64,000 nt of DNA from Vanessa cardui. Taxonomy: Eukaryota; Arthropoda; Insecta; Lepidoptera; Nymphalidae. Within the stretch, counting starts at the first letter, position 1. Every line of letters begins with the position of its first letter. Of this stretch, positions 45,045-57,250 are shown one piece after another. The position numbers and the translations under genes were made by a program. The stretch spans positions 2,735,501 to 2,799,500 of the forward strand of contig NC_061130.1 of the NCBI RefSeq assembly GCF_905220365.1. The letters are read 5' to 3'. The notes beneath the pieces are model-generated. The model saw only the letters and a program-made list of their open reading frames with translations, did no database searches and was not told the origin of the DNA.

Positions 45045-45383
45045 GAGCCTACCCGAACATTTTAAAAATTCGTCTTCTTGCATAAAACGTAATATGTAAC
45101 GTCTGACAACTCAAATCGGTCGTATTGTCTTGGTTTGATTTAAACTGCAGCACGGAACGTGTAAACAGTTTTTAAAACAATTTTATATTTTTTAATATGC
45201 AACTTTCTGTCCGTATAACTTTTCGTTTTATTCGCCTTTCAAGCGTGGGAGTTTTTTTTGGGTCAAAACCTGTACGTATGCAAATTATTCGGAAGTCCGT
45301 AAGTAGGTGAAAATGGGGTTGCAATATTTCACTTCTCACGTTCATAGTTAATTACATATTACAAGTCCATAAAACGAGTAATA

Positions 45384-45975
45384 AATAAAATTTTAACAAA
45401 AAGAAAAACCGACTTCAAACAAAACACTATTTTAAAACAAATGAATATGCACGAAAAAGTAATAAAAATAATTGCGTATTCAACATATTTTTTAGAGTCT
45501 TCCTAAGTTAAATGAAATGAAAAATATTAGACTACTTATAAGTCGATTAACGATTATATCATGTAGTTATAATTATTGGTATATTTGGAGCCGGTGTCAG
45601 CCACGGTGCCCTTGCCCCAACAATCAAAAGAAAGAAGCGATACGAGCCCCTTGATTGATCCAGTATATTATTGTGTAAAAGGTAATTTGTAAAAAACATA
45701 TTTGTTAAAGTATTCTCGTATTGTTTTTTGATAGATATACTGTAGGGTTTTATTGGCTGACACCGACTCCAAATATAACAATAATTATAACTACATGATA
45801 TAATCGTTAATCGACTTTTAAGTAGTCTAATATTTTTCATTTCATTTAACTTAGGAAGACTCTAAAAAATATGTTGAATACGCAATTATTTTTATTACAT
45901 TTTCGTGCATATTCATTTGTTTTAAAATAGTGTTTTGTTTGAAGTCGGTTTTTCTTTTTGTTAAAATTTTATTTA
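45384..45975. repeat. Foldback module of copy 2
   Basis: Inverted arms of about 220 bp around a 150-bp loop. The minus-strand 93-codon frame across loop and arm is fortuitous. Confidence 0.92.
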
Positions 45976-47021
45976 TTTTTTGATTTTAAGTGAAGCTGAT
46001 GTTGACTAACTAATTTTTTTTAATATGGATAGATTAAGCGTTCCGTTTATGTGAGTCAGAAACTACTTCGAGGACAATTTCAAAGGAAACTTGCGAATAA
46101 AGCAAAAATAGACTTTCGAAAATGCGGATTTAATACGTCACGCGGCGTAAACTACAAGGATCCCTCGAAAGAGCTGTAATCGAACTCAGCAAAAAAACTT
46201 TGAAAAAGACCAACTATATTTCGTACATCATATATGTCATATGAATATATAATCACATCACATACACAAAATTTGATTAAAGATAGTAAGAAATTCTGCC
46301 CCATATCGCACCCTAACTGCGAGCCGTATAGGAGTTCCATCACTACATAGTATAAAACAAAGTCGCTTTCTCTGTCCCTATATCTTTAAATCTACGCAAC
46401 GGATTTTGATGCGGTTTTTTTTAAAAGATAGTGTGATTCAAGGGGAAGGTTTGTGTATATAATACATGAACAATATAGTAAAGAAACACTGATAATTTTA
46501 GAAGTTTGCGATGTGATGTCGTATATAAACAAATTCTGTAGTATATTTAGTATCAGTATTGCACCCGTGCGAAGCCGGGGTGGGTAGCTAGTTGATTATA
46601 ATATTCGACTATGATAATTACATAAACATAACCACATTACGGAAGGTGACTCAAATATCCAAATAACCTATAAATAAAAGATTCGACCGAGTATCGCTAA
46701 CCTGCTCCTCAGAATTGTTCCGTTCCCTTCCGTTCCGTCACTTTGTCATGGATCCTGTGCTCAGAACCTTACCAAACTTTCACCAAATTACCCTTGAAGT
46801 AAATATTTTATAATAAAAAAAGAATTATCAAAATTGGATAACGTGATTTTCAGTTATTCACCTATTTGTCGCGCATATACATAATGCAAATTTAAAACTT
46901 ATGTCGTTTTCACATGGATACCATAATCGAAAAAAAAATGGGACCCCACGGGAAGCACTACCTTTCAAACAAAAAAAAAATTATCAAAATCGGTCCACCC
47001 AGTGAAAAGTTATGAGGTAAC

Positions 47022-47053
<32 letters not shown>

Positions 47054-47098
47054 TACAGACGAATTGATAACCTCCTCCTTTTGGAAGTCGGTTGAAAA
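45384..47098 (+). mobile_element. Composite repeat family F, full copy 2
   Basis: Same order as copy 1. Foldback arms lie at 45384-45604 and 45753-45975, the Helitron-like end near 46571-46592, the A run (26 bases) at 47028-47053 and the end gaagtcggttgaaaa at 47098. Very close to copy 1 in sequence, including the spacer, so the two were copied from similar sources not long ago. Confidence 0.9.
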
Positions 47099-48312
47099 GT
47101 AGGTAAGACTTACCCGTAAATACTGCTTTAATAGTCTGTTACCATAAATGTGTTTAACATTACTTTTAATTAAAAATTTAGCTGGTGTTACGAATAATTT
47201 AAAGAAAAATACATGTGACAACTTAAACAAAAAACTATTTAGAAAGTTTAGGTTATTAATTAAATTTGATGTATATCCATTAATATAATAATCTACCAGC
47301 GAAGATCTGCTGACTTTAAGTAAAAATATAAAATGCCAAAATCTATCATGTAAAATGTACAAAAAGTTACGGATGTTGTAAATTAAATAAATAAATAAAA
47401 TATGATAATGTAAGAAAATGTTATTTTTTAATAAAATATTATATTAATACGCTACGGGTTAGAGTGAGATAGGATTAGTCTGCCAATCTCTGTCGTATGC
47501 GTAAGAGAAGGGGAAGCCAGACTGGCGCCGTAACGCGTTTCGTTACGAAGCGGCTTACTCTCCCATAAGAAGTTTTTTACTTCAAAAACTTATTATCATA
47601 TAGCCATACTCGAACACTCGTGGACAGTCTAATGGTCCACTTATCTATTATTAAATAATAATAATAATTCTCATAATGTAAAAAAGGAAGCCCATACGTG
47701 CTACGCACTTACAAGTCGTACAGGCGGCGATGAGGAGGATAACAATATAATATTATATATAATATAATAGAGGGTCATTCCGTTTATGGTCACGATATTT
47801 GAGTCGGTCCTATCCACGAGACACATCCATAGATATATTAATGTGTTAGGCAAAAAAGTAGCCTATGTCTTATCTTAAAGTTCAAGTTTGTTTCATACCA
47901 AATTTCACCAAATTCGTTTCAGCGGTTTGGTCGTGAAAGAGCAACAAACTGACAGATAGACAGAGCTACTTACACATTTATTATATTAATATCTATCAAT
48001 AAATAAAGTTTATCTCAACCATCTAAAGATAAATTTTACAGGTTTACAGTTATAATAGTTTCGTAATCTTAAGTAAGAGTTGTTGCAGAATGAAATAAGA
48101 TACTCATTGGACGTTGATTTGAAAAGATGTTATAATTTGATCACATCAGAATATCGTGAAGGGTAATCCTAAATTACGATGTCTATTTATCCTGCATTCG
48201 TTCTATGGATGCTACAAATGAACAAAGAAGATTACGAACGAATCAAATTAAATCTAAAGCAATCCACTATTGATTTCTATCAATACTGTTTCAGTATTAT
48301 ATTATACTTGTG
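47099..48312. other. Unique stretch with an old repeat remnant
   Basis: 47529-47547 (cgtaacgcgtttcgttacg) is a perfect 7-bp hairpin. 47780-48000 (ggtcattccgtttatggtca, aatttcaccaaattcgtttc agcggttt, gacagatagacag) is a decayed member of the cagcggttt repeat type also seen inverted at 57600-57810. No gene. Confidence 0.5.
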
Positions 48313-48395
48313 TTAACTTCACTTAATTGTAAAATGACGATTCAATAGGGCTTGAAAAGCCTACTTGAATAGATTTACTTTTATTTAGTTTTGAC
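48313..48395 (+). mobile_element. LINE tail fragment (family L)
   Basis: aacttcacttaattgtaaaa, tgacgattcaatagggcttg and agcctacttgaatagattta are the last 80 bp of the family L tail. Confidence 0.75.
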
Positions 48396-48420
48396 CTACG
48401 AATTAAAATATCCTCTTTCA

Positions 48421-48476
48421 AGCATATACATAAGTGTGTTTTAGATGGAAATCTAAAAAACACTTATGTATATGCT
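48421..48476. repeat. 26-bp inverted repeat with 4-base loop
   Basis: agcatatacataagtgtgtt + ttagat at 48421-48446 pairs with 48451-48476 with one mismatch around the loop ggaa. Shape resembles a foldback element or a pre-miRNA-like stem; no further evidence for either. Confidence 0.88.
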
Positions 48477-48699
48477 AACATTTGAAAATGAAAATGACGA
48501 ATATCTTCATCTTCAAGTAAAAAACAAAGCAATGAAGTGGATCATTTTATTAAAAAGTTAATAAAAAATGGTTTCATCAATTCTCAACTTTCCAAAAATA
48601 AAATACATATATTGTACGCCTGACTGATCAATTATTTATCGTAGTTTCTGTGGAAATTTTCAACTTGTAAACAACTTCCATCAGTTTATTAACATAATG

Positions 48700-48950
48700 A
48701 AATAGTTAATAAGACAAGTTCGCTACAAGTAGGTTCCATTTGAGACGTAGAGATGACGAGCTCCGTATCTATGAATATTGTATGAATGCCGTGCTCGCCG
48801 ACGGCCGTTATTAGAGTACGTGCCGCCATATAATACGGGGAGTGGCGAGCGACCGGGTAGGTGATAATGAGAGTCGCCGAGGACTCGTCGCCTCGCGGAA
48901 ACAGGCAAGTCCACATACCTATCGTTTAATATTACATTGTTATTTTTCAT
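48700..48950 (-). other. GC-rich, possibly coding island
   Basis: A sharply GC-richer block in AT-rich DNA. Two overlapping minus-strand frames are open for 75 codons each; one ends YGARHLYVSNGTYL, the other reads PYYMAARTLITAVGEHGIHT. I recognise neither. It may be an exon of an unseen host gene, a regulatory element or chance. Confidence 0.35.
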
Positions 48951-48999
48951 ATAATAACTTTCATTATATATTAATAATATGAGAACGATTCGTTTCTCT

Positions 49000-49314
49000 G
49001 AATCGAAGATGGCCCAGTGATTAGAACGCGTGCATCTTAACCGATGATTGCGGGTTCAAATCCAGGCAAGCACCGCTGATTCATGTGCTTAATTTGTCTT
49101 TTTAATTCTTCTCGTGTTCAGCGGTGAAGGAAAACATCGTGAGGAAACCTTCATGTGACAACTTTCATAGAAATTCTGCCACATGTGTATTCAACCAACC
49201 CGCATTGGAACAGCGTGGTGAAATATGTTCCAAACCTTCTCCTCGAAGGGAGAGGAGGCCTGTACCCCAGCAGTGGGAATTTACAGGCTGTTGTTGTTGT
49301 TGTTGTGAATCGAA
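49000..49314 (+). mobile_element. tRNA-derived SINE family 1, full length with target duplication
   Basis: Head gaagatggcccagtgattag to tail ggaatttacaggctg(ttg)n. The 9-bp direct repeat tgaatcgaa occurs at 48999-49007 and 49306-49314. Well preserved, including gggttcaaatccagg. Confidence 0.92.
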
Positions 49315-50050
49315 ACTACGGATAGATTCAATATGATTACCGGTATATCAACGAAAATCAGGTGACATTTACTCATCGTCGGTTAATAGTAAACGCGTGT
49401 AGAGATATTAATCTATATTAATATTATAAATAAAAGTAAATCTCTTTGAATATCTGTGGCTCATTCACAACCAAACCGCTCAACCGAATTTGTTAAAATT
49501 TGCTATGAAGCAAAATTGAACTTTGAGAAAGGACATACGGTACATTTTTGCTTAACATGTCAACCAACACCCTAAAACACGAGCAAAGGCCTGGGAAACT
49601 ACTAGTCTAAAATATTTATGCTAATGTTACACTACATATTTACACTACATCGGTACTCCATAATAATTTCAATTGAAAATAATTGTTTTAATATTTATGT
49701 CAAAACATTTGCCCGAAGTAGTATGCGGGTACTGCTTAGTTGTACCGTAATGAAAAAAACTATTGCGGTATTCACATATCAACTGTTCACGATCAAACAA
49801 CCTTATCACGGTCGAATAAGAGTGTTTTTCGCTTATCCCTTGTGGAGCTGTCCTTTGTATCCAACAATAAATGGTCTGTTCAATTGAACGTAAAACGTAT
49901 TTCATCTCAAATAGTTCAATTTTCAATAGTTGAAATCGCGACTGAGGTTCGTATGTATAAAAGCTATTTAATGTAAAATGGGTTGTTAGCTATGTATATT
50001 TATTATATACATACTAAGCCTCGAAGTATAATGCTATTGGATAATCGATA
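49315..50050. other. Unique stretch with an old repeat remnant
   Basis: 49430-49608 (aaataaaagtaaatctcttt, caaccaaaccgctcaaccga, acacgagcaaaggcctggg, then tactagt) is a decayed repeat with a CTAGT-type end. Three overlapping frames at 49618-49976 have no recognisable motif. Confidence 0.45.
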
Positions 50051-50052
50051 GA

Positions 50053-50079
50053 TCCAGTAGTGGGAAATTTACGGGCTCT
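50053..50079 (+). mobile_element. SINE family 1 tail scrap in plus orientation
   Basis: ccagtagtgggaaatttacg ggctctt is the last 27 bp of the SINE, facing the inverted copy that begins three bases later. Confidence 0.75.
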
Positions 50080-50082
50080 TCA

Positions 50083-50266
50083 ACAAACAACAACAGCCTG
50101 TAAGTTCCCACTGCTGGAATGTGGGATGCACGATGTTTTCCTTTACTGCTGAGTACGAGATGAATTATAAAGACAAATTAAGCACATGAATCAGCGGTGC
50201 TTGTCTGGGTTTGAATCCGCAATCATCGGTTAAGATGCAAGCGTTCTAACCACTGGGCCATCTCGA
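50083..50266 (-). mobile_element. tRNA-derived SINE family 1, internally deleted
   Basis: The tail caacagcctgtaagttccca and ctgctggaatgtgggatgca join directly to cgatgttttcctttactgct, losing about 100 bp, then run to the complete head (ccactgggccatctcgattc). Confidence 0.88.
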
Positions 50267-50728
50267 TTCAATATTAACTTAATATTTTTAATTTACAAAT
50301 ACAAAAGTTTGGATGGATAGTTGTTTGTTACTTAATGATGACACATAATCCTCTCCTTTTGCCCCTGAATATAGCTCTAGCGAGCTCTAACGAGCGCAGC
50401 CGCGACCGGTAACTAGTATGTTACTATAGCAGGACAGTTAAGAGAGAGACTTTAATAAACGTTATTGTATGATCATTTCACTATGTAATGTTAATAATAC
50501 AACATAACACTGCTTCAATGCGGGAAACATATAACAGAGTATTAATTTGGAACAAGAATGCATGTTTTAAGCGCCTGTAAAAATCTGTGAGTGTATTGAA
50601 TATAAAACTTGAAAGCTGAATGGTACACATGGCACCCATTTAGGACGCAATAACTATTGTAACTTACCAAATCTCTTTTTTTTTATATATTCTATTCCCT
50701 TTTGTTGTCTTTTTTTATACATGTCTAT

Positions 50729-50950
50729 AACAACAATAATAACAACAGCAGCCTGTACATTTCCTACGGTTAAGCTAAGGCCTCTCTTTGAGGAGAAGGT
50801 TTGGAAAATATTCCACCACGTGGTTCCAATGCGGGTTGATGGAATAAAAATGTGGCAGAAATTCTATGATGTTTTCCTTCACCGACGAGCATGAGATGAA
50901 TTATAAACACGAATTAAGAACGTGAATATTCAATAGACCATCTTGGCTCA
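50729..50950 (-). mobile_element. tRNA-derived SINE family 1, head mostly lost
   Basis: Tail (caacaataataacaacagca), body to gatgaattataaacacgaatt, then a jump to tagaccatcttggctca, leaving only the last bases of the head. Confidence 0.85.
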
Positions 50951-51097
50951 TGTCCTTGTCATATGTCCTTTATCTTTGCTTCATTTTTAAAATACTTTTT
51001 ATATTTGTGCCATGATCTAAATAATTATTTATTTCTTTCTTACTAAGAGCTCCCTACCGTCTTTAGATATCAGCGTTGTTATATTTAATATTTCTTA

Positions 51098-51213
51098 TTG
51101 CCTATGTACCATCAATCTTGGGGAGCTAACATGTTGTGTCTGGCTCACTTATCCATCAAAACAAAGCACAATAACATTGCTGGTTGGCGGTAGAATATCT
51201 GATGAGTGGGTAC
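51098..51213 (-). mobile_element. Interspersed repeat R2 fragment, inverted and old
   Basis: tattgcctatgtaccatcaa, tggctcacttatccatcaaa and ggcggtagaatatctgatga correspond to the R2 middle and 5' part with many changes. Confidence 0.7.
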
Positions 51214-51644
51214 GACGAATGCGCAAAATATTGGTTAGATTAAATTAATTATTTTGAGCTCTTCGAGTTTTGCAATTAATTTTATTCCGTGACATTTTAA
51301 TTATATTCTCTGCTTTACTTTTGTTTGTTGTATAATTTAATTAATAGAATAGTACACAACCGTAATTAATAACAGAAATAGTGTATTATTTTGAGTGCTT
51401 TCAACGTAAGGCTCGTTTGTAAGAATACTTATGGATTACATCAGTCGTCCAATCATTGCAAGCTTCTAGAAATACTTGTCATCATAGTAACTCTGGTTTA
51501 ATTATTATAGAATTGTTTCATAAAATAATTTTAATGTTATAGAAAATCTTTAATTATTTTTTCATTGAGAGTAGAAAACTATTTTTCTTATGATTATCTG
51601 ACCTAAAAAAGTCAGACTCTAAGATTATTAAGTAATGAAGTATC

Positions 51645-53423
51645 ATTACACAGTATAAAACAACGTCGCTTACCGCAGTCTGTCCATATATATGTTTAGA
51701 TTTTTAAAATTACGAAACGAATTTTGATGCGGTTTTTTTAGTAAATAGAATGATTCGAGAGAAAGGTTTTTGTATATAATACATGGACAATATATAAAAT
51801 TTTAACAAAAAGAAAAACCGACTTCAAACAAAACACTATTTTCAAACAACAAAAATGCACAAAAAAATAATAAAAATAATTGCATATTTTACATATTTTT
51901 TAGAGTCCTCCTAGGTAAAATGAAATGAAAAATATTAGACTACTTAAAAGTCGATTTACGATTATATAATGTAGTTATAATTATTGGTATATTTGGAGCC
52001 GGTGTCAGCTACGGTGCCCTTGCCCCAACAATCAAAAGAAAGAAGCGATACGAGCCCCTTGATTGATTCAGTACATTATTGTGTAAAAGGTAATTTGTAA
52101 AAAACATATTTGTTAAAGTAATCTCGTATTGTTTTTGATAGATATACTGTAGGGTTTTATTGGCTGACACCGACTCCAAATATAACAATAATTATAACTA
52201 CATTATAAAATCGTAAATCGACTTTTAAGTAGTCTAATATTTTTCATTTCATTTTACCTAGGAGGACTCTAAAAAATATGTAAAATATGCAATTATTTTT
52301 ATTATTTTTTTGTGCATTTTTGTTGTTTGAAAATAGTGTTTTGTTTGAAGTCGGTTTTTCTTTTTGTTAAAATTTTATTTATTTTTTGATTTTAAGTGAA
52401 ACTGATGTTGACTAACTAATTTTTTTTTAATATGGATAGATTAAACGTTTCGTTTATATGAGTCAGAAACTACTTCGAGGACAATTTCAAAGGAAACTTG
52501 CGAATAAAGCAAAAATAGACTTTCGAAAATGCGGATTTAATACGTCATGCGGCGTAAACCACAAGGATCCCTCGAAAGAGCTGTAATCGACCTCAGCAAA
52601 AAAACTTTGAAAAAGACCAACTATATTTCGTACATCATATGACATCACATCACATACACAAAAATTGATTAAAGATAGTAAGAAATTCTGCCCCATATCG
52701 CACCCTAACTGTGAGCCGTATATGAGTTCCATCACTACATAGTATAAAACAAAGTCGCTTTCTCTGTCCCTATATCTTTAAATCTATGCAACGGATTTTG
52801 ATGCAATTTTTTTTAAAAGATAGTGTGATTCAAGAGGAATGTTTGTGTATATAATACATGAACAATATAGTAAAGAAACACTGATAATTTTAGAAGTTTG
52901 CGATATGATGTCGTATATAAACAAATTCTGTAGTATATTTAGTATCAGTATTGCACCCGTGCGAAGCCGGGGTGGGTAGCTAGTTGATTATAATATTCGA
53001 CTATGATAATTACATAAACATAACCACATTACGGAAGGTGACTCAAATATTCAAATAACCTATAAATAAAAGATTCGACCGAGTATCGCTAACGTGCTCC
53101 TCAGAATTGTTCCGTTCTCTTCCGTTCCGTCACTTTGTCATGGATCCTGTGCTCAGAACCTTACCAAACTTTCACCAAATTACCCTTGAAGTATATATTT
53201 TATAATAAAAAAAGAATTATCAAAATTGGTTAACGTGATTTTCAGTTATTCACCTATTTGTCGCGCATATACATAATGCAAATTTAAGACTTACGTCGTT
53301 TTCATACGGATACCATCATCGGAAAAAAATTTAAAAAAAATGGGACCCCACGGGAAGCACTACCTTTCAAACAAAAAAAAAATTATCAAAATCGGTCCAC
53401 CCAGTAAAAAGTTATGAGGTAAC

Positions 53424-53473
<50 letters not shown>

Positions 53474-53624
53474 GACGAATTGATAACCTCCTCCTTTTTG
53501 AAGTCGGTTGATAAAAAACACTAATGATTTTAGTAGTTTATAATGTGATGTCGTAATAAACAAATCTTGTAGTACTTTAAGTATCAGCATTGCACCCGTG
53601 CGAAGCCGGGGCCGATCGCTAGTT
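51645..53624 (+). mobile_element. Older Helitron-like module interrupted by family F copy 3
   Basis: 51645-51792 (cattacacagtataaaacaa to atacatggacaatata) and 53512-53624 (ataaaaaacactaatgattt to ccggggccgatcgctagt) are the two halves of one Helitron-like element ending in CTAGT. Family F copy 3, which contains a related module of its own, sits between them. Confidence 0.85.
51793..53511 (+). mobile_element. Composite repeat family F, full copy 3
   Basis: Foldback arms at 51793-52011 and 52160-52383, spacer, Helitron-like end near 52963-52984, 40-base A run at 53430-53469, end ctttttgaagtcggttg. Arms carry cctcctagg / cctaggagg and tgcatattttac-type variants on both sides, unlike copies 1 and 2. 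Confidence 0.9.
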
Positions 53625-53764
53625 TTTTTTATAAAATGAATTTAAATAATAACCTTAGTTTATTAGGAGGTTAATACAGCTCAGTAACGGTTATGAAAGT
53701 TAGTTGGTTAACTGACATCGACACTGCAACTTTGGTATATTTAACTTTTTTCATGTTTTATGTA
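53625..53764. other. Short unique stretch
   Basis: No recognised content. Confidence 0.4.
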
Positions 53765-53965
53765 CAATAATAATTGTATTTAACTAATGTGGCTATTTTA
53801 CATGTTGAAAAAGAGTATCTATAGAGTTTCTTGCCGGTTTTAGTCGTTAGAATTTGCTTTCCGAAATGGAGATAGCTTCACTTAATACAGTTGCTAAATG
53901 ACGATTCAATAGTGCTTGTAATAGCCTACTTGAATAAAGTATATTTTGATGTTTATTTTTTTTTA
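53765..53965 (+). mobile_element. LINE 3' tail (family L)
   Basis: attgtatttaactaatgtgg, tgttgaaaaagagtatctat, cttgccggttttagtcgtta, tgacgattcaatagtgcttg and gcctacttgaataaagtata then a T-rich tail. Older than the 9261 copy. Confidence 0.8.
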
Positions 53966-54153
53966 TTGAAGTAGTAAACTCGCCATGCTTGAACTCATCC
54001 ATAGAGTTCAAGCTAGCTTTATATCAAAATTAATAAGTTTCGGTTTAAATAGTTTAGACAGAACAACAAATTAGTATTTATTTAACAATATTATTTATGT
54101 ATATACATATATATATACATATCGTAACATAATAAATGCGATAGTAACTCCTA

Positions 54154-54377
54154 CAAACCCAGGCACATACCTCTTAATTTCCATGTACTTAATTTGTGTA
54201 TATAATTCTTTACCTGCTCGACTGTAGAGGCAAACATCGTGATCCATGTGTCTAATTCCATGGAAATTCTGGCAAATGTGTATCCATAACCGCATTGGAA
54301 CAGCGTAGTGGAGTAAGTTGCAAACTTTTTCCTCGAAGAGAGAGAATGAAACCCAGCCGTGGGACATTCACAGGCAT
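54154..54377 (+). mobile_element. tRNA-derived SINE family 1, old, head lost
   Basis: Starts in the B-box part (aacccaggcacatacctctt), body with many changes (gcaaacatcgtgatccatgt, ccgcattggaacagcgtagt), and tail gtgggacattcacaggca. The minus-strand 90-codon frame over it is fortuitous. Confidence 0.8.
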
Positions 54378-54850
54378 TTACTTTTATGAAAGACTTTATT
54401 CAAATCAATTACTTTAACATGTAGTTCTTTAGTCAATTGCCATAAATTGGATTTAAATATATAATTTCGCACAGTGAAATTGGATGGAATTATCTTTATT
54501 CCTTCAGTAATTTGCGGACAAAATAAAAAGTCATACGAGTTTTATTCCGCGCTTTAATTAAAACTATTCGGACTCTGCGGAATTTTCGCTATCACGTAGC
54601 AAATAATACTCTTATGTAAATAAGCATAGTTCCGCACAACATGAGATATAATTTAAGCATAAAAGGATGAAACTCTTCCCTTTCATATTAAGTAAAGTTA
54701 AAAAAATAAAAATTTTACATAATTACATTTTAATTTAAAATATAGTTAGGGTCTGGCTTTGTTTAGATATTGCATATGATTATAACACTGATAATAACTT
54801 ATAGGGAACGTAGCATTCATACATGACTTTAACTTTGTAGAGCTGCTCAG
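54378..54850. other. Unique AT-rich stretch
   Basis: No recognised content. Confidence 0.45.
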
Positions 54851-55107
54851 TACAAACCCGCCTGGGTATGAAACATACGTCGGATGTTCTACCCAATATC
54901 TAATTATATTCTAAACAGCAGTATCTAATATTGTTGTGCTTCTTTTTGAATGGTGAGTGAGCTAGTGTAACCAAAGGCATAAGGAAAACAACATTTGAGT
55001 ACTCTATTTTTCTAGACCATAAGCGAGGTAAAAATGGTTCATATTTCTTATAGCGAGCACCTTTGTCTACGGGTAGTGACTGCTTACCATCAAGTGGTAC
55101 ATCATGA
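54851..55107 (+). mobile_element. Interspersed repeat R2, old but nearly full
   Basis: tacaaacccgcctgggtatg, gcagtatctaatattgttgt, gaatggtgagtgagctagtg, aaccaaaggcataaggaaaa and gactgcttaccatcaagtgg. Many substitutions show an ancient copy. Confidence 0.75.
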
Positions 55108-56762
55108 ACAACTTAGTGTACTAAGTATTAGGAGCAGTAATACGCCTAATTTTCATTTCAGTATTTTGTAACATTAACATATAAAATATTGTTCGAAATT
55201 TCGCTCACCTTCATTGAGAATTTAAGCAAGAGTTCTGAAATGAAAATAATGTTACACTAATAAATGTCGAGTTATTTTTGCCATAGTCCACTAGTGAATA
55301 GAAATAGTTGAAGCGTCAATAGCGCAATAGTGTACGAGCCACCTAGTAATGTAAAAAGCATCAGATCGAGCCTGATTTACCCAGTCCAAGGGAACTGGGT
55401 AAACGGGAATATTAGTCAACCTTAATTGATTTGGAACAAGATGATGTATGTATTTCATACCGGAGAAAATTTCGGAGTTAAGCCTGTTTTAAATTAAGAG
55501 ACAATCAGAAATATCTTGGTCTTATTATTTAATAAATAAACATATTGTTCCAAAACAAAGCAAAGTTTTAGTTTGAAGATAGTTATAATTATGTTTCTAT
55601 TATACCAAAATAGCTTGTTCGACATACAATTAATATGAAACATGGTGTAGGTAGAGTCGGCACGTTGCAGTCGGTAACAATCGTGAAGAGGTTGGAAGCT
55701 TGCAGCGTTGATTGTCTGGGAGGAACAATACAATCTTAAACTTACGTTTTAATTGCTAACTATATTATATTGCTAGTTATGTATAGTGAAATTTTATTTG
55801 TAATATTTTTGAAATTGTACATCAAACGAAACTATGTATAAAAATAATTGTTAGTATGACTTGTGAAAACTGGATTACTAATAGTAATTCAACAGTTTCC
55901 CTTATCCCGGAGTTCCCGGTTCTATCATCAGCTGATCTCGAGCTTTCTAATATATATTATTTTTTACGTAGTAAGCATATTATGACAATAGAAATAAAAA
56001 CATCGATGACGTTTTTATAGTTTTTATGTTACCAATGACATGTATGATTACCTGACGGGATACGAGCTTTTCTGAGCTAAGCTGTTATTGATAAATAATA
56101 AAATATTTTTTAAAACTGTATCACGGCTGTTCTTTATATTCACTTAGCATATTTAATAAAACTATTTCTTCCGAATCAGACAGGTTCTATTTCAAAGAAG
56201 GTACCCATATTTTTATTCAATAGTTGAATTAAAATTTCGTCTCAACTGAAACATAATGATCGTAATTTATTGATTCGGGTCAGAAAATTAGGGTTTTTTA
56301 TTACTGTTTGAATGAAACGAATGAAATTCGACAGAATAACTCAAGTTCTTTTCCTTTTTTAAGATGTTCTATAACTTTCAAATTACAAAAGTTTGAAAGG
56401 TGATTAGGTTTCCGACGCTCTCGAGATAATTAGATAAAGGGTGTCAAGGATTGATGAAGGGAACCTTTTCTTGAACTGTCTCTACTTTGCCTTTAAAGGA
56501 ACCCTTCATTTTGATTGGACTTCATTTAAAGATATTAATTAATTTATGTTTTATTCAAACTCTTTTGTTCGGTTCGGATAACGATGACGGTATTTAGGTA
56601 ATTTTATTTAATTTTAAAATTACATATTATTTAATTTTTGCCAATAAACCAACAATTTATAAATTAACAGGACGTATTATTAATTGTTTTTCAGAAGTTA
56701 TAAAAAAAATGCACTGTTGTATTGCATAGGAGAAAAAATACGTATGTAAATTAAATCAATCA
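55108..56762. other. Unique stretch with a possible conserved element
   Basis: 56390-56575 (ggtgattaggtttccgacgc, tcgagataattagataaagg, tttgattggacttcatttaa) is less AT-rich, has homeodomain-type TAATTA/ATTAG sites and looks single-copy, so it may be regulatory. The minus-strand frame 55494-55733 has no recognised domain. Confidence 0.4.
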
Positions 56763-56850
56763 AATCAAGATATACTTTATTCAAGTTGGCTTTTACTTTT
56801 GAATCGTCATTTAACAGATATATTAAGTGAAGCTACCAAATGTACAGTTA
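56763..56850 (-). mobile_element. LINE tail fragment (family L), inverted
   Basis: atcaagatatactttattca, agttggcttttacttttgaa, tcgtcatttaacag and aagtgaagctaccaaa are the reversed last 85 bp of family L. Confidence 0.78.
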
Positions 56851-57250
56851 GGGTATGAAAAGGTTCGTCACATTAAGATCTATTTTCGTGTGCTCAGTAC
56901 GGACGATAATCCGCTTTACTGATCGGAATGACATATTGCGTCGCAATTCGTGAAACAATATTCTAAGAATTAACTCGAAAATAATACAAAAAAATATATA
57001 AAAACCTTAAGTCATACACAAAGGTACAACTACATTAGCACGTGGTATTGGTTGTGTTGAAGTTACTTGTGTAAGTGTAGCGCACATCAATGTAAAGTAA
57101 TAACTGGTTTTTATTTTTTACTTAATAGCAATGATAATTACTTCTTATATAACTACGTACGCGTTCTTCTCATAACTTTATATTAAACCATGATAGCATA
57201 TGTTGGTTTGACAAAATATGAATTTGAAAATCAAGATACGTTATAAAAAG
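56851..57250. other. Unique stretch
   Basis: No recognised content; some GC at 56880-56950. Confidence 0.4.

Noticed and set aside
45559..45840. 93-codon minus-strand gene in the foldback
   Set aside because: It spans loop and arm, is absent as an open frame in other copies, and has no motif.
49124..49336. Small secreted or conserved protein in several places (reading NSATCVFHQPALEQRG-like)
   Set aside because: Every instance lies in SINE family 1, so the shared peptide is only the SINE body translated.
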